64,000 nucleotides of DNA from Dichetophora obliterata. Lineage: Eukaryota > Arthropoda > Insecta > Diptera > Sciomyzidae. Both the position numbers and the translations under genes were made by a program. Shown here one piece after another: positions 23,023 through 34,351 of the stretch. The stretch covers positions 296,045,817 to 296,109,816 of the forward strand of contig OY986435.1 in NCBI GenBank assembly GCA_963920525.1, given 5' to 3'. The notes under the pieces are model-generated. The model saw nothing but the letters and a program-made list of their open reading frames with translations, had not been told where the DNA came from and did not search any database. Within the stretch, counting starts at the first letter, position 1, and each line of letters starts with the position of its first letter.

Positions 23023-23760
23023 GTGACATTGACTGTTCCATTTATAATGGCACGTTTTAAATACTGTGAAGCTCTTAAATTGCAAATTATTTCCGAATAT
23101 AAAAACAGAAATTCACAAATATCTAACGTGAAACAGTTTGATATTAATCAATCAATAGTTTGCAGATTAATAAAGAAATATACCATTACAAAAGACGTAA
23201 CAACGGTACATTAAAGAGGGCGGCCGCTTAAGACATCGCTGCGATGACAGGAACATTTGTGGCGTGTTCAAACGAAATGCATTTGCCACATCTAAAGAGG
23301 TTGTTCGGACACTTGATTTAAATATCCATCACAGCACTGTTTGATGACGAGCCGTTGAGAACGATTAAAGAAGTTACAGACCTACAGAGAAACCTTTGCT
23401 TACAGCTAAGCATAAAAAACAAGGTGAGGTGTTAAAATTTAAACAATTCTGTCTGAAATTGTGACAACAAGTTGCAATTTATTGTTTTTTAGACTCAGTC
23501 TTGCAAAAGAGCACCTAAATTGGACCGTTCAAAAATTGAAAACCGTTTTTTAGCGATGAATCAAAGTTCAACTTGATTAATTCAGATGAGATTTGCACGG
23601 TACGGCGCCACCCAGGTACACGACTTGAAGCCAAATAGATTTTAAGCACAGAGGCGGTGGCACTATGGTCTGCACTTGTTTTTCCTATAATGAAGTTGAA
23701 CCATTTCAATAAGGCTGCTGTTTTCCAATAAGACTGCAATGTACAAAGCCCTGAAAGTTA
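23023..23760 (+). pseudogene. Tc1-like transposase, degenerate
   Basis: The first 63 codons (MARFKYCEALKLQIISEYKN and onwards) are the N-terminal helix-turn-helix that binds the TIRs. After the stop near 23214 the reading continues in other frames with GRPLKTSLR (the GRPR-like linker), an HTH segment TSKEVVRTLDLNIHHSTV, and a catalytic-domain start with FFSDESKFNL at 23546-23575. There the Asp of SDES is the first acid of the DD34E triad. VRRHPGTRLEAK follows. The second Asp and the Glu regions are eroded. At least four frame changes or stops make it non-functional. Confidence 0.88.
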
Positions 23761-24329
23761 ATTGGGAACATAAACCTAATACCAACATATCTAATATAAT
23801 AGAGTCGATGTCGCTCAGATGTGCAGCGGTTATGAAGAATAATGAATCTTACACCAAATACTAATTATGTTGCTTTTGCTTTGCTCTCAGACAAACTGAA
23901 TGATATCACATTAATTTTAAATTTAATAAAGAAAACAAAACCAAATTTGAATATGATTTGTTTTTAACAGGGAACGAAAATAAACTCTAACGTTTCGTTC
24001 GTTAAGGTAGTAAAGCGTTCATTTGAGAGAACTGAACGTTTATGTTGTGTAGCATTCATTATCAAGGCCATTATTCAGTTGCGTTCAAGTTGCATACTTG
24101 AACATAAACATCATTGTTCCGTAGTATAAGCTACACTAAAGAACCTTATGAGAAGCGTTGTTTGAGAGACTGAGAAAGCAGAGAGAAAAACATTTTATCT
24201 TTGTTCAAGCACATGCTGCGTGTCAAGGGCGCATCCAGTTTTGTAGGTGTATGCAAATGCATACATTTGCAGGGCGCTCTTGTTTTAGTATGAATAATCA
24301 AAGCATTTTTTTAGCTATTCAGTTTATTT

Positions 24330-24475
24330 ATTTTTATACTCTTTCTAACGCCCATAAAAAGGCGTGTCTGGTTTAGAAAATTATATTATATATTCTTGAT
24401 CAGCATCACTAACTGGGCCGATTTAGCCGTTTCCGTCTGTTTGTCTGTCTGTCGACACGACTCTTTTTTTAACAC
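24330..24475 (-). mobile_element. DINE-like fragment
   Basis: The plus strand reads ATTCTTGATCAGCATCACTA, then GGGCCGATTTAGCCGTTTCC and GTCTGTTTGTCTGTCTG. This resembles, in reverse orientation, the conserved 3' region of INE-1/DINE-like repeats of flies (from memory). It lies inside hAT element 4 and is truncated on both sides. Confidence 0.55.
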
Positions 24476-27400
24476 AGCTGCTAAGAAAATCTCAGTTTAT
24501 TTTATTAGTGCGTGTTATCACGTTATGGCTGGAGAATTCAGAAAATAAAATATTAATTTTTCCTTGTTACATGTAAGTAAGTTCACTTGTATAATATAAT
24601 TTTTTTATAGAATATAAGACTACTGTTTAATGTTTATGGAATTGTGTTTCAATTGTACATGTTAAGGTCATGAAATCACGCACTCCTTCGAACAGCCATA
24701 TATGGCTTCTGACGGAAATGAAACTACTTTTTTACATAAAGTTTTGTTTGTGTATCTAGTTATTCCATTTTAAACAAACTCAGAAAAAAGTTCAACTTTG
24801 AAATAAAAAACACAGGTATTTGTTTTAAAATCTGAAATTTCGTTAGTTTTAAGGAAATTATTTCTTTAAACAATATCAATTTATTGCATCTATTTAGCAT
24901 TTATTTCAAAAAATTAAGAATTTGGATTCAAAAGTAAAATTTTATTTGTTTTATTTTTTATATTGATTTTAAAAATGAATTGTACACTCAGACTACAATC
25001 AAAGAAAATTATTTTTTCAAATTTTTTTTGCAAATGGAAATTATTCTTTCAGAAAGAAAGAAATTTTCTTTAAAGGAATAAACTATTTCTTTGTTTTGGA
25101 ATTTATTTCTTTACTTTAAAGAAAAGTTTCCATTTAAAAAAAAAAAAATTGCGCTGAAACAAATAAAAAATTTTTTTAATATTGAGTAAATGTTCTTTGA
25201 TTTTAATATGCTTCTTTTCTCAGTGTATAAATCCATAAAAAAATTTTAGCTGGATCATAAACCGTGTAGTAGTGGGTTAATATTCTATCTAAAAATAAAG
25301 ATGAAGTGCGAAAATTAGTTGCTCGGGTAGAAACAACGCCTAACTCCCAAAAAATCACTTTATAACAAGTTTTTTCTCTTAAAAAGTCTGAAAATTTATT
25401 TAAATGACTTAAAATTTTTACATGTTTCGATAATTAAAACTCACCATATTCATCACTATTTTTGTAATGTAAAACAATTTTTATAGAAAGTACTTAGGTA
25501 TTTAAAATTAATATTAGAAAAGAGAATATCTAAATGGTTTAAAGATATCTGACTGACACTGCAACGATTTCACTTCAACGTCTCTTAAGTCCTTTCAATG
25601 GCTAGGCTAAGCCGAAATAGTATTTTTTATGTTAATACTCCTATCATAACGGTTCTAAAAAAGATGAAGAAACATACCTTTGATTTTTACCTGCGCTACC
25701 TTCTCTTAATTTTATTATCATTTTAAAATCATTTTAAAATTTAAAAAATCCTCTTAATTTTATTATCATTTTATTGTCATAAAAAGTAAGAAAAAACATT
25801 AATATGATTTCTGTATGGTTGGTTTTTCTTACAAAATAGGACAAAAACCAAATCCAACTGACTTTAATGTCAAATATCTCTCCAAATTTATTTTTGTCAT
25901 GTTGGTACATTGTTTTTTATAGAACCAAATTAATTAAAAAAAACCGTAGCAAGATAATATTAAAAATTACTTTCTGTCGTGTCCAATATATTGGACAAAT
26001 TCACTGAAAGAGTTTATATTTACTTTAGCGCTCGGCCCTTCCTGTTCAGCAAGATCCGAGTGCGGCCCCTTGTGAATTTTACTATATTAGTGCGAACTAA
26101 CACGAATAAGATGATTGCTGAACTTTCATGGAATTACACCGCACAGTGGTTCCATACTGTATTCATGTAGGAATAAAATAGAAGGATTCGTCATTGATCA
26201 ATAAAATTATGCGTGTGAGTTATAATTAGAAAACAAACAAACCCGCCCCAAACCGCGACTACTTTCCATGTAACACAAAAACTATGAACGCTACATACTT
26301 TTGTTGTAGATATAGTAAAACAGCTCTTTAAAAAAAGTATACGAATTTATTTATTCTTTTGTTCGTTTAAGATAGGTTCGCAGCCAATTATTTTAAATGT
26401 TAATATTAACTTTAAGATTGTAAGCAAAATACAATTTCAATTCATAAGGAATTAAATTTTTTAATTTAAGCTATCACTCTGCTCTGTCAAAAATAATATT
26501 AGCATTTATTTACCCTCTTGGTTTCTTTTAAGCAGGTTCGCAGCCAATCGTTTTAATTTTAATATCACCTCAAAGGCTTAAGGGTTATAACAAAATTGTC
26601 ACTAGAAAACTATTTGATTCCGCGTTCACACCACTGTGCAACTCTTCCTGATTCTCAATGCTATGAATAGAGAATAATGATGCAATAAAACAAAAACAAT
26701 TCGACAGTGTTAGCGTCATCCCAGTGGTAAATTAACTCATTACATAACCTCTTAAATTCTTCTTACGATGTAGATGACAGTCCTATTTAAAAGTACTTCG
26801 ATTTTTTTATTGCGTACTTTTATTTTTTTTATTATTTGGCGTAATCTAAAGTAATCGTGATTATTTTTTGGTTATTTGTAATCTTAATCAATTACTAATA
26901 GAATTTTTTTGCATAAGAATTGTTTTATCATTACAACTATTTTTTAAATATAATGTAAATGATTACTAGTCGTGATCGAAATTTCCCAGTTAAGGTTTGA
27001 ACTTTAAAAAAGCAAGCAGTTTTATTAAAGCATACTTCTTTTATTTGGAACACACAAAGTCTTACCAGCGGGAAAAAATTATTGCTTCTGCTCAGAGTTG
27101 CCAAGTTAGCAATATTATAAGCTAACATATTTTTTCGGAATTTATCTTGAGGTTTTGGGTGTATCTGTCTATGATATATTTCGGTCTTTTTTTCACAAAT
27201 GGATTTCAATGACAAGTAAATATAATAATAATTTATTATTTATAATAATAATAATGTAATAATTTTTGCAGTTTAAAGAAAACATAAGTAAACTGCATTT
27301 ACTACTGTTATTTCCATGTCATTTAAAAAATTTACAATAGTGAAAATGACAGCTTTTTAAATTTAATCCAAAATAAAAGAAAAAACCGTTTGTAAGTAAT

Positions 27401-27486
27401 TTAACGTGTATCTATCTTAACTCAAAATATTAGCAAGTATAAGTATGGTATTTTTCAATTAGATATTAAATATTTGATATAAAAAA

Positions 27487-27583
27487 TCAATTTCACTTTA
27501 TTTTTAATAATAGTTGACACAGAAAAAACGCGTTCGCTAGTATTAGACGTTGGGCAAATAGTTAACAGAGCATTAAGGAGACA
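27487..27583 (-). pseudogene. hAT dimerisation-domain remnant
   Basis: Translated on the minus strand without a break, this short stretch gives LLNALLTICPTSNTSERVFS followed by VSTIIKNKVKL. That is the C-terminal hAT dimerisation signature (PTSxxxERxFSxxxxIIxxKRxxL). It is too short to be in an ORF list. The Arg usual near the end is replaced by V-K. Flanking sequence no longer reads, so this is the last recognisable part of the transposase of hAT element 4. Confidence 0.75.
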
Positions 27584-28945
27584 CTCAAGCTTTTTTGTTC
27601 TTTTCTGAAAGCGATCTAAATAGTAAATGTAAATCTTCTACGAGTCAATCTACACGCTGGTCACCGAATTGACAACCCTAATCTTCTAGCTTTTTCTAGC
27701 TTGTTTTGAAAAGTGAATATTTTTTTAAAAATAATTATTTAAATTATTTTTCAATGCTTGTTTTTAAGTGTGTTGCCGGCTTTTTTTTAAGAAACAATAG
27801 AAAAATTGTTTCTTCCAATCTGTTAAGGTTTTAATGTTAGCGCATTCTTATGAATAAAATATTTGCAAATTAAAATTTTCATTTACGCAAAATAAAAACC
27901 TATATGTGTATTTAATAACATAGAATGGAAAGGTAAGTAAAAAGCGCAATGAACATTGTAAAAACAGAGCATGAAAAAAAAAAAAAATAGAATTGCATAT
28001 GCGTAATGTGATATAGTGTTTATTGAATAAGATTTAAAAGCTATTGCTGTGACATACCAGAAGGCTTCTTGAAATTTAATATTTCAAAACTCCGTGTCTG
28101 TATATAAATATTACGATTCATCTGATGATGAGGGAATTTTTGCACAAATAGAGTTAAATATCCAAGAGTTGGTTGAAAATACATTTTTTACATTATATAT
28201 ATAATTTTATACATATGAAAAAGTGTTGGCAACACTGATTCTGAGACCCAAAATGAGAGAGAATAGCCTACGTAAAAAATATCGTATGCCGAATGTGTTG
28301 AGTAGAGAGTATGCAAACATAATTATAATGTAGTGCATGCCATGCTGTCGAACGATACAGAATAATAACATTTATGTTCGTCTGCACTGACATATACGCA
28401 ACCGAACGGAAATTCATGCCATGCGAGGCACATTAAAATATCGTTCGGCTTATTTTCGTTCCCTGGTTTTTAATATGATGTATGAATATATGCTTTGGTT
28501 CCTATAATCATTTTTGTGTGAACCTAATATTTAAAAAGATACACGATTTTGTAGCAGCGTACTGATTTTGTTGCTATTGTTTTGCGCAACACTGTAAATC
28601 TGAATAAAAAATTTGCAACAATTTGATGCAAACGACGGATGCGTTTAAAAAATGTCTTATACATATCTTAGCCCATTTCGCTACTCTTTCTTATATATCT
28701 AGCCACTTTAAATAAATCTTGTATTTTTACCTTCATTTCATTACAAAGTCCTGAATTAATTTTTATATTTTTTTATGTATTAATCTCATGTATAAAAAGA
28801 TCTACATATCCATGTAAATATTATAAAATTAACTGTTTTTTTTAATAAAAATGTATAATGTAATGTAAAAAACAAAAAATTTGTCCCCCAAGATTCATGC
28901 CTGCCCCCTCTGTCTTCTTGGTCTGGCTACAGGCCTGGAACTGGC

Positions 28946-30880
28946 CCTAATTTCATCTCGAAACTATCATAACGAAGTACATTATCCAAAACAACTCGTG
29001 CCCATTGAATTTGATGTGTCAAAATGATTTGATGGATGTACTTGAAATAACAAATATTACAAATATAAAGAAGGAAAAAACGATTCGTGCATTATTGTTA
29101 CGCTCGTGTGGTTTTAATTTTGCAACTATTGTGCAATTTTAAGGTAAAATTTCATAAATAAAACCCAAAAAATTTTACTTTTTACAACTTGCATCAGTTT
29201 CATTTGAACATGACTGATCGATGGGTTTGTTTTCATATAAATTGTGATGTATAGGAAAATAGATATGTTAAAAAGAAAAATGTGTCTATAAAATATTTGC
29301 TGTTTACTAAAGGTATTTTCATACTTGCTCGTATACGGACTTTGTACAAAAAATACTGGTATTTTTAATTGTTGTATTGATATTTGTTTTTCTGAACTTA
29401 TTTAAACGTACCCTGGCTAATACTACTCTGTTCAAAGATGCCAAAGCTTTTAGAATGTAAACTCCAAATATTCTATACGTGAATTTTTCTTTCTTCATAA
29501 TTTGTAAGCATTTTTTAAGCAATCGTGTAGTTTGATTTCGCATATATTAAATTTTTTTGTTAGCCGCATCATAGGCTTCAACTCAATTCAATTCAAAAAT
29601 GTGAAAAAGTGAGAGTACTTGATGATCTGGCGATGGCCAGACACTAAGTAAATACCAAGAAAGTCGGCTCACTTAAAAAGCCTAACACCGCATGGTTTCG
29701 ATTTGAAGGATTTTCCCAATTTATCCTTTATGATTCGGTATGTCTGATGTTATTATTAGTGTGTTTTGTGGTATATTCCTTAAGAAGTTGCCGACGGGCA
29801 ATTTACAATTGAGTGTTTTGTGACGAATATACCTGTTGACACCATAAAAAGGCAATATTGCCAATAATCGGAGACGCAAACAATTCATTCTTGATGATCA
29901 ATTGTCCCAGTAGTGTATCACTTCAGAATCTAAAGGTAGCAAATGATACACTGACTTTGAATTGAACTTAGTTTGACTGATTGAATAAGGTGACAATTCA
30001 ATTCATTTATGATTGTTAGCATTCCTATGGTTATAAGGCATTGCAACTTGTAGTTTTGGCGGAATCATTCAAAGTATTGACTTGTGTTTTAGAAAAGACA
30101 TGCATGGAATTAATTTTTTTATATCTTGAAGTATTTCGATTATTGTGAAAAAGTTTTTATTTATATTTACTGGTGAGATGAGCTTATGATTACTTAGTTT
30201 AACAAATGTGAAATGTGTGAACACATTCATAAGAAATGTGAATTAAACACATTCAAATGTATTGGTGGCCGATTCAATGCAATTATCTTTGTACAAATTT
30301 TCCTTATTAGAGGACAAAAAAGGATTTTAGTAATATTTTTTTCTCCGTGAAAAAAATTTACCACCCTCCCCCCCACACTAATTTTGACTTTTTTTGTAAT
30401 TTTCAAGCATTTTTATACTGCAGTCCCATGGTTCGTTGTTTGAAAATCTGTTACAAAAAAAACAAAAAATTCTTCGGCTCATAATTTCGTTTAATTCAAG
30501 TACGGACTGTTTCCAGGCCACGGTAATGACTGCATCCCAAAAATTTGATAATATTCCATTCTTTTCGAAGAGTTAAAGAAGCAAGTTGATAAAATTTTTG
30601 AAAAAATTTGCAAAAAAGTGTTAATTCATCTGGGAAAATTATATTTTTTGAGAAATGACATTGAGCAAAATCGTCTTGAAATATAACATTAACAAATGCG
30701 CTCAGAAAAAGTATAGTATCCATGGAGAGCAATACGCTTCTATTTTTAACCGACATCAAAAAGGAGGAGGTTCTCAAGTTGGTTGTTTTTTTTTTAATGT
30801 ATGTACATCGATAACTCCTAAAGTACTTGCCCGATTGCCACAATTTTTTGTCAACAGATAGAGATATCAGACGCGGAGGT
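28946..30880. other. AT-rich sequence with one 66-bp repeat copy
   Basis: No supported gene. The 66-bp block beginning AGCAAATGATACACTGAC at 29939-30004 is repeated, identical by eye, at 32102-32167. The frames at 29319 and 30496 show no recognisable family. Confidence 0.5.
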
Positions 30881-30889
30881 GGCCGTCAA

Positions 30890-31740
30890 GTGGACGGCAT
30901 TCGACACAGGGGCGTGGCAATATAAGAAACACTTTGTATATCGAATAACATTAACACTAGAGTACTGAAACTTAATACAGGAGTTGGAAAAATTATTAGA
31001 AACTATGTTAAAAAGTGGGCGTTATTCGATAAAGGGCGTGACAATATTAGAAAAACGCTGTAACTCAAACTAGGGTACATAAATTAGGTAAAAAAATTAG
31101 GTATAAAAAATTTACTAAGAAGAAAGTGGGAGCTGTTGGACAAAAGGGCGTGGCAATATAAGAAAAATACTGTATCTCAGTTGATACTGCCACTAGGGTA
31201 CTAGGAATTGGTACAGGGTTAGGAACAATTATTACAAACTATGGTCAAAAAAGTGGGCGTAATTCGAAAAAAGGCATGGCAATACGATAAAAACGCTGTA
31301 ACTCAAATAATATTGACACTAGGGTACTGAAATTAGGTACAGGGGTAGGCATAATTACGAAAATTTACGGTCAATAAAGTGGGTGTTGTTGGACAAAAGG
31401 GTGTGGCAATATGAGAAAAATACTGTATCTCAGTTAATATTGACACTAGGGTACTGGAAATTGGTACTAGGGTTGGAACAATTATTACAAATTAAGGACA
31501 AAAAGTGGGCGTTGTTCGACAAAGGCGTATTAGATTATGCAATATTAGAAAAACGCCGTTACTTGAACAATATTGACACTGGGATACTGAAATTAGGTAC
31601 AGGGTAGGCATAATTATGAAAATTTTCGGTCAAAAAAATGGACGTTATTGGACAAAAGGGCGTGGAAATATAAGAAAAATACTGTTTCTCAGTTAATGTT
31701 GACACTAAGGTACGAAAATTCGTTACAAGAATGGGAAAAT
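30890..31740. repeat. Tandem array, ~125-bp unit with alternating types
   Basis: Seven or so units share AGGGCGTGGCAATATAAGAA, an ACTGT(A)TCTCAGTTAAT or CGCTGTAACTCAA segment, ATTGACACTAGGGTACTG, GGTACAGGG and AAAGTGGGCGT. Units with TACTGTATCTCAG (31145, 31396, 31655) alternate with units carrying CGCTGTAACTCAA or CGCCGTTACTTGAA (31271, 31537). The array therefore has a dimeric higher-order period near 250 bp. Non-coding. Confidence 0.85.
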
Positions 31741-31809
31741 TTTTATCATAATCTCATAATAAAAAAGGAAGAAATAAAAACTTAAAAAAAAAAATTCAAA
31801 ACCACTACA

Positions 31810-32200
31810 AAGTAAAAAATAATTTTAAATTTGCTTTTTACATTAATTCTTGGTCGAATTTGATAACTTATTTATATATGTTATTAAATTGGAAATATTT
31901 TTATTATAATTATTTTTCTATTTTGTATTATTATCAGAAATATATTAATTTCTCCATGAATAAAAGTCGGCATTTATATAAGCAGAATTTAATAAAATAA
32001 ACGCTCCGGCTTTAATGGTTTTATATTCATGGAGAAATTAATATATTTACGATAATAATACAAAATAGAAAAAAAATTATAGTAATAAGATTTCCAATTT
32101 AGCAAATGATACACTGACTTTGAATTGAACTTAGTTTGACTGATTGAATAAGGTGACAATTCAATTCAAGAATTAATGTGAAAAGTAATTTAAAATTATT
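31810..32200. repeat. Hairpin-forming inverted repeat with a 66-bp insert
   Basis: The arms at ~31815-31960 and ~32027-32200 are complementary (GAAATTAATATATTT-type core, TACAAAATAGAAAAA against TTTTTCTATTTTGTA, AAAAATAATTTTAAATT). The right arm holds the 66-bp block that also occurs at 29939, while the left arm has a different ~35-bp segment at that place. A loop of ~65 bp lies between. Confidence 0.7.
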
Positions 32201-32489
32201 TTTTACTGTGTTGGTTTTTTTTTTTGTTAAAAAGTTTTTAAATGTCAATAAAAGCTGAAGAGTTCACAGATTCTTCTAAAAGAAGAATTTCTCCAACACC
32301 ACAGCTTGTGACTGCAAGGTTCTATTTGCACTTTCTTTATTTTTGAGATACAAGCAGTTAAAAATTTAAATGTCTCTAAATCACTATAAATCTTTGTCAG
32401 TGTGTAACGATGATTCGTTACAAAGTTGCACCCCGCTCCCTACGCCCTACTCTACTACACCACTGTGCATTCAACTCAACCAACAGCCA

Positions 32490-32490
<1 letters not shown>

Positions 32491-32543
<53 letters not shown>

Positions 32544-32550
32544 CACACAG
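32491..32550. repeat. (CA)n microsatellite
   Basis: About 29 AC/CA dinucleotides with a single G interruption (CACGCAC). The His-Thr and Val-Cys ORFs across it are artefacts of the repeat. Confidence 0.97.
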
Positions 32551-32903
32551 CCAGCACTTTCAACACAGCCAAACCACACGCAACAGCCAGACACGCTATA
32601 ATTCCCAGAATGTTTCTAGCGACATATGAATAAGTAAGGCGCATTGTGACAGACTTCGGCACGGCTCGAGAGCGTAGTGCTTTGTTTCGTCGCTTACTTG
32701 TTGAAAACGACAACAAGTCCGTTGATTCAAAACGAGCTATCGCAAGGTGGCTCGTATTAATACATTTAGTTTTTAAGTATTATAAGCAGTAGTTAGTGGG
32801 CTCATCACGTTGGCTTCGGCCGATCGGGAGTCCACAACAAAATCATTCTCTCTCGGCTCATCACGTCGGGTTCGGTCGGTCGGGAGTCCACAGTAGTTAG
32901 TAG

Positions 32904-34351
32904 CATGAACCAAGAAATAAAGATCATGCAAAGAAAAGAGCCGCCATATTGTAAACAAAAACAGCTGATAGGTCTGACGTCATCGGTCACAAAATCTTTT
33001 GTTTACGATTTGTGATTGGATGTTGAATGTTATTTGCTAAAATTTTAAAGAGTTTTCATATAAATGTAATGTGTTTTTATATTAAAACGAAGTGTGCTGT
33101 AGCGACATGCATTAATTGCAACAGCAAAAAAAAACAAATACGTTGGTTTCTACCGTTTCCCCAAGGCAAAAATTGCTTGTAAGCAATGGGAGATTTTTTG
33201 TCGGCTAAATGTCGACACTGCAATGGCAAGAATCTGTGGAGATCATTTTCTGCCTGAAGATTTCAAAAGAAGGGTCCAAGTTCAAATGGGTAAGTACTTC
33301 TACATTTCCACGTAAATATTCTTTTAAAAAAATGTTACGATAGGTTTTGGCAAAGCTATGCGCTTAAAGCCGGGCGCTGTCCCAACAGTTATGACCAAGG
33401 AGGTGCAGCCAGCAAATGCAGAACGATGTCAGCGAATTTTAAAGCGCGAAAACAAAAAAATCGTAAGTGCTCTGCTTCAGGAGTCGTTGGTCATGGAGAA
33501 GTTTTTTCCTGTAGAGGAAATAGAAAAACTAAACAGGGACGCTTCTATTTCTAACCGCTCTTCAGAGCAGTTACTTCAAGCGAAAATACGGCAGCTATAT
33601 TCGCAAGTGTAAGTAAAATTTAACAATTTTAAGAATTCAATATTTTTAATCTTTTTCTTGGAGTGAACAGCGGTTTGGAAAACCTCGCGTGATACATCTG
33701 CCACAAATTGCACAAAGACGTTCCGAACATAAGGCTGGAAGAAGAAGTGGCAGCATCACATAGTTGGGTAGATCATTTAAGCGAAGGCGGTTGTCCAAGC
33801 CAACGGAAGAGCTCATGGCGCATATGACTGAGTTGGAAAAAGTGTTCAACGACGTAAATGGCGACGGGCTGCTAATAAGCAAAAATTATTTGCAGACGCA
33901 CATTACTAGTGCAGAGCGTGTTATTTGTGACAACAAAATAAAGAAAATGTTTTTCCGCCCACGAATGTTTTTTAAAATAAGATTATTAAATAAAGAAATT
34001 GTGAACAATTCGATGCAGAGGAAAAGAAAATTGAACAAAACAGTTTAATAATAAAAACAAAGAGAACATCCACTTTTGTATTCTATTTATTTGCAATTTT
34101 TCTTTTTACAGCGTTCTTTACATTTAGTTACTGCATGGAAATATAAACAAACAAAGTATTCAAACACTTTTTTCGCGAATTAAACTTATTAATTTTATAA
34201 TTTTTTACTTTTATCCGAGTTTTCACATGTTTTGCATGCAAAACATATGCAAATTGACAGTTTTATAGCATGCTTGTGACCGATGACGTTGCACGAAAAA
34301 TTACTTTTTTCTCGCACTGCTCTTTGCGTGATCTTCTCTTATTGGTTCATG
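32904..34351 (+). mobile_element. P-superfamily element, 1448 bp, 8-bp TSD
   Basis: The ends CATGAACCAAGAAATAAAGA... and ...TTGGTTCATG form TIRs of about 30 bp with mismatches. They are flanked by a perfect 8-bp duplication GTTAGTAG (32896-32903 and 34352-34359). TIRs starting CATGA, an 8-bp TSD and a THAP-domain gene with introns are together diagnostic of the P superfamily. Subterminal inverted repeats ACGTCATCGGTCACAA (32978-32993 and 34274-34289) lie about 60-75 bp inside each end, a place comparable to transposase-binding or internal repeats of P elements. It is roughly half the size of a complete P element, and the central catalytic and GTP-binding region is missing. Confidence 0.9.
33085..34048 (+). 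pseudogene. THAP-domain P-type transposase remnant, three exons
   Basis: Exon 1 (~33085-33289) encodes a THAP zinc-binding domain: C-x4-C (CAVATC), F-Y-R-F-P, an invariant-type Trp in KQW, and ICGDH (C-x2-H) with DFKRR after it. A run of nine A (33126-33134) holds a one-base frameshift between the first cysteines and FYRFP. GTAAGT at 33290 and TAG at 33343 bound a 54-bp intron, and joining keeps the frame through MGFGKAMRLKPGAVP. Exon 2 (33344-33606) is a charged helical region. A GTGTAA donor at 33607 and an AG at 33670 give a 64-bp intron with frame kept. Exon 3 (33671-34048) has one TAG at 33761-33763 and ends in a basic RPRMFFKIRLLN region. No RNase H-like catalytic core is present. Confidence 0.8.

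Larger units (their letters stand above)
23968..28465 (-). mobile_element. hAT element 4 (innermost of second nest), 8-bp TSD
   Basis: A 16-bp TIR CAGGGAACGAAAATAA is perfect at both ends, and GTTTTTAA is duplicated exactly (23960-23967 and 28466-28473). It interrupts the right inverted repeat of the Tc1 element. The 4.5-kb interior is mostly AT-rich and eroded, with a transposase remnant near the right end and a DINE-like scrap near the left end. Around 26370 and 26530 the motif GGTTCGCAGCCAAT is duplicated. Confidence 0.93.
22673..28594 (+). mobile_element. Tc1-like transposon split by a hAT
   Basis: TA|CAGTGTTGCGCAAAATAATAG starts the element and CTATTGTTTTGCGCAACACTG|TA ends it, giving the TA duplication of Tc1/mariner. 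The inverted repeats are long (~180 bp). The inner part of the right repeat (23905-23967) is separated from its outer part (28474-28594) by hAT element 4. Removing that insert leaves a Tc1 of about 1.42 kb with one transposase gene, a normal size for the family. Confidence 0.92.
22109..28937. mobile_element. hAT element 3 (outermost of second nest), 8-bp TSD
   Basis: Left CAGGCCTGCAGCCAG and right (reverse complement) CAGGCCTGTAGCCAG form a 15-bp TIR with one mismatch. GAACTGGC is duplicated exactly at 22101-22108 and 28938-28945. A G/C-rich tract (GGGGGAAAGGGGGCATTTCC) lies just inside. Most of its 6.8 kb is the inserted Tc1 and hAT; its own sequence is only about 0.9 kb and non-coding. Similar end sequences occur at 53646 and 62620. 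Confidence 0.92.

Noticed and set aside
32370..32716. Overlapping ORFs with His-Thr or Val-Cys runs
   Set aside because: They are translations of a (CA)n microsatellite in every frame and have no other protein character.
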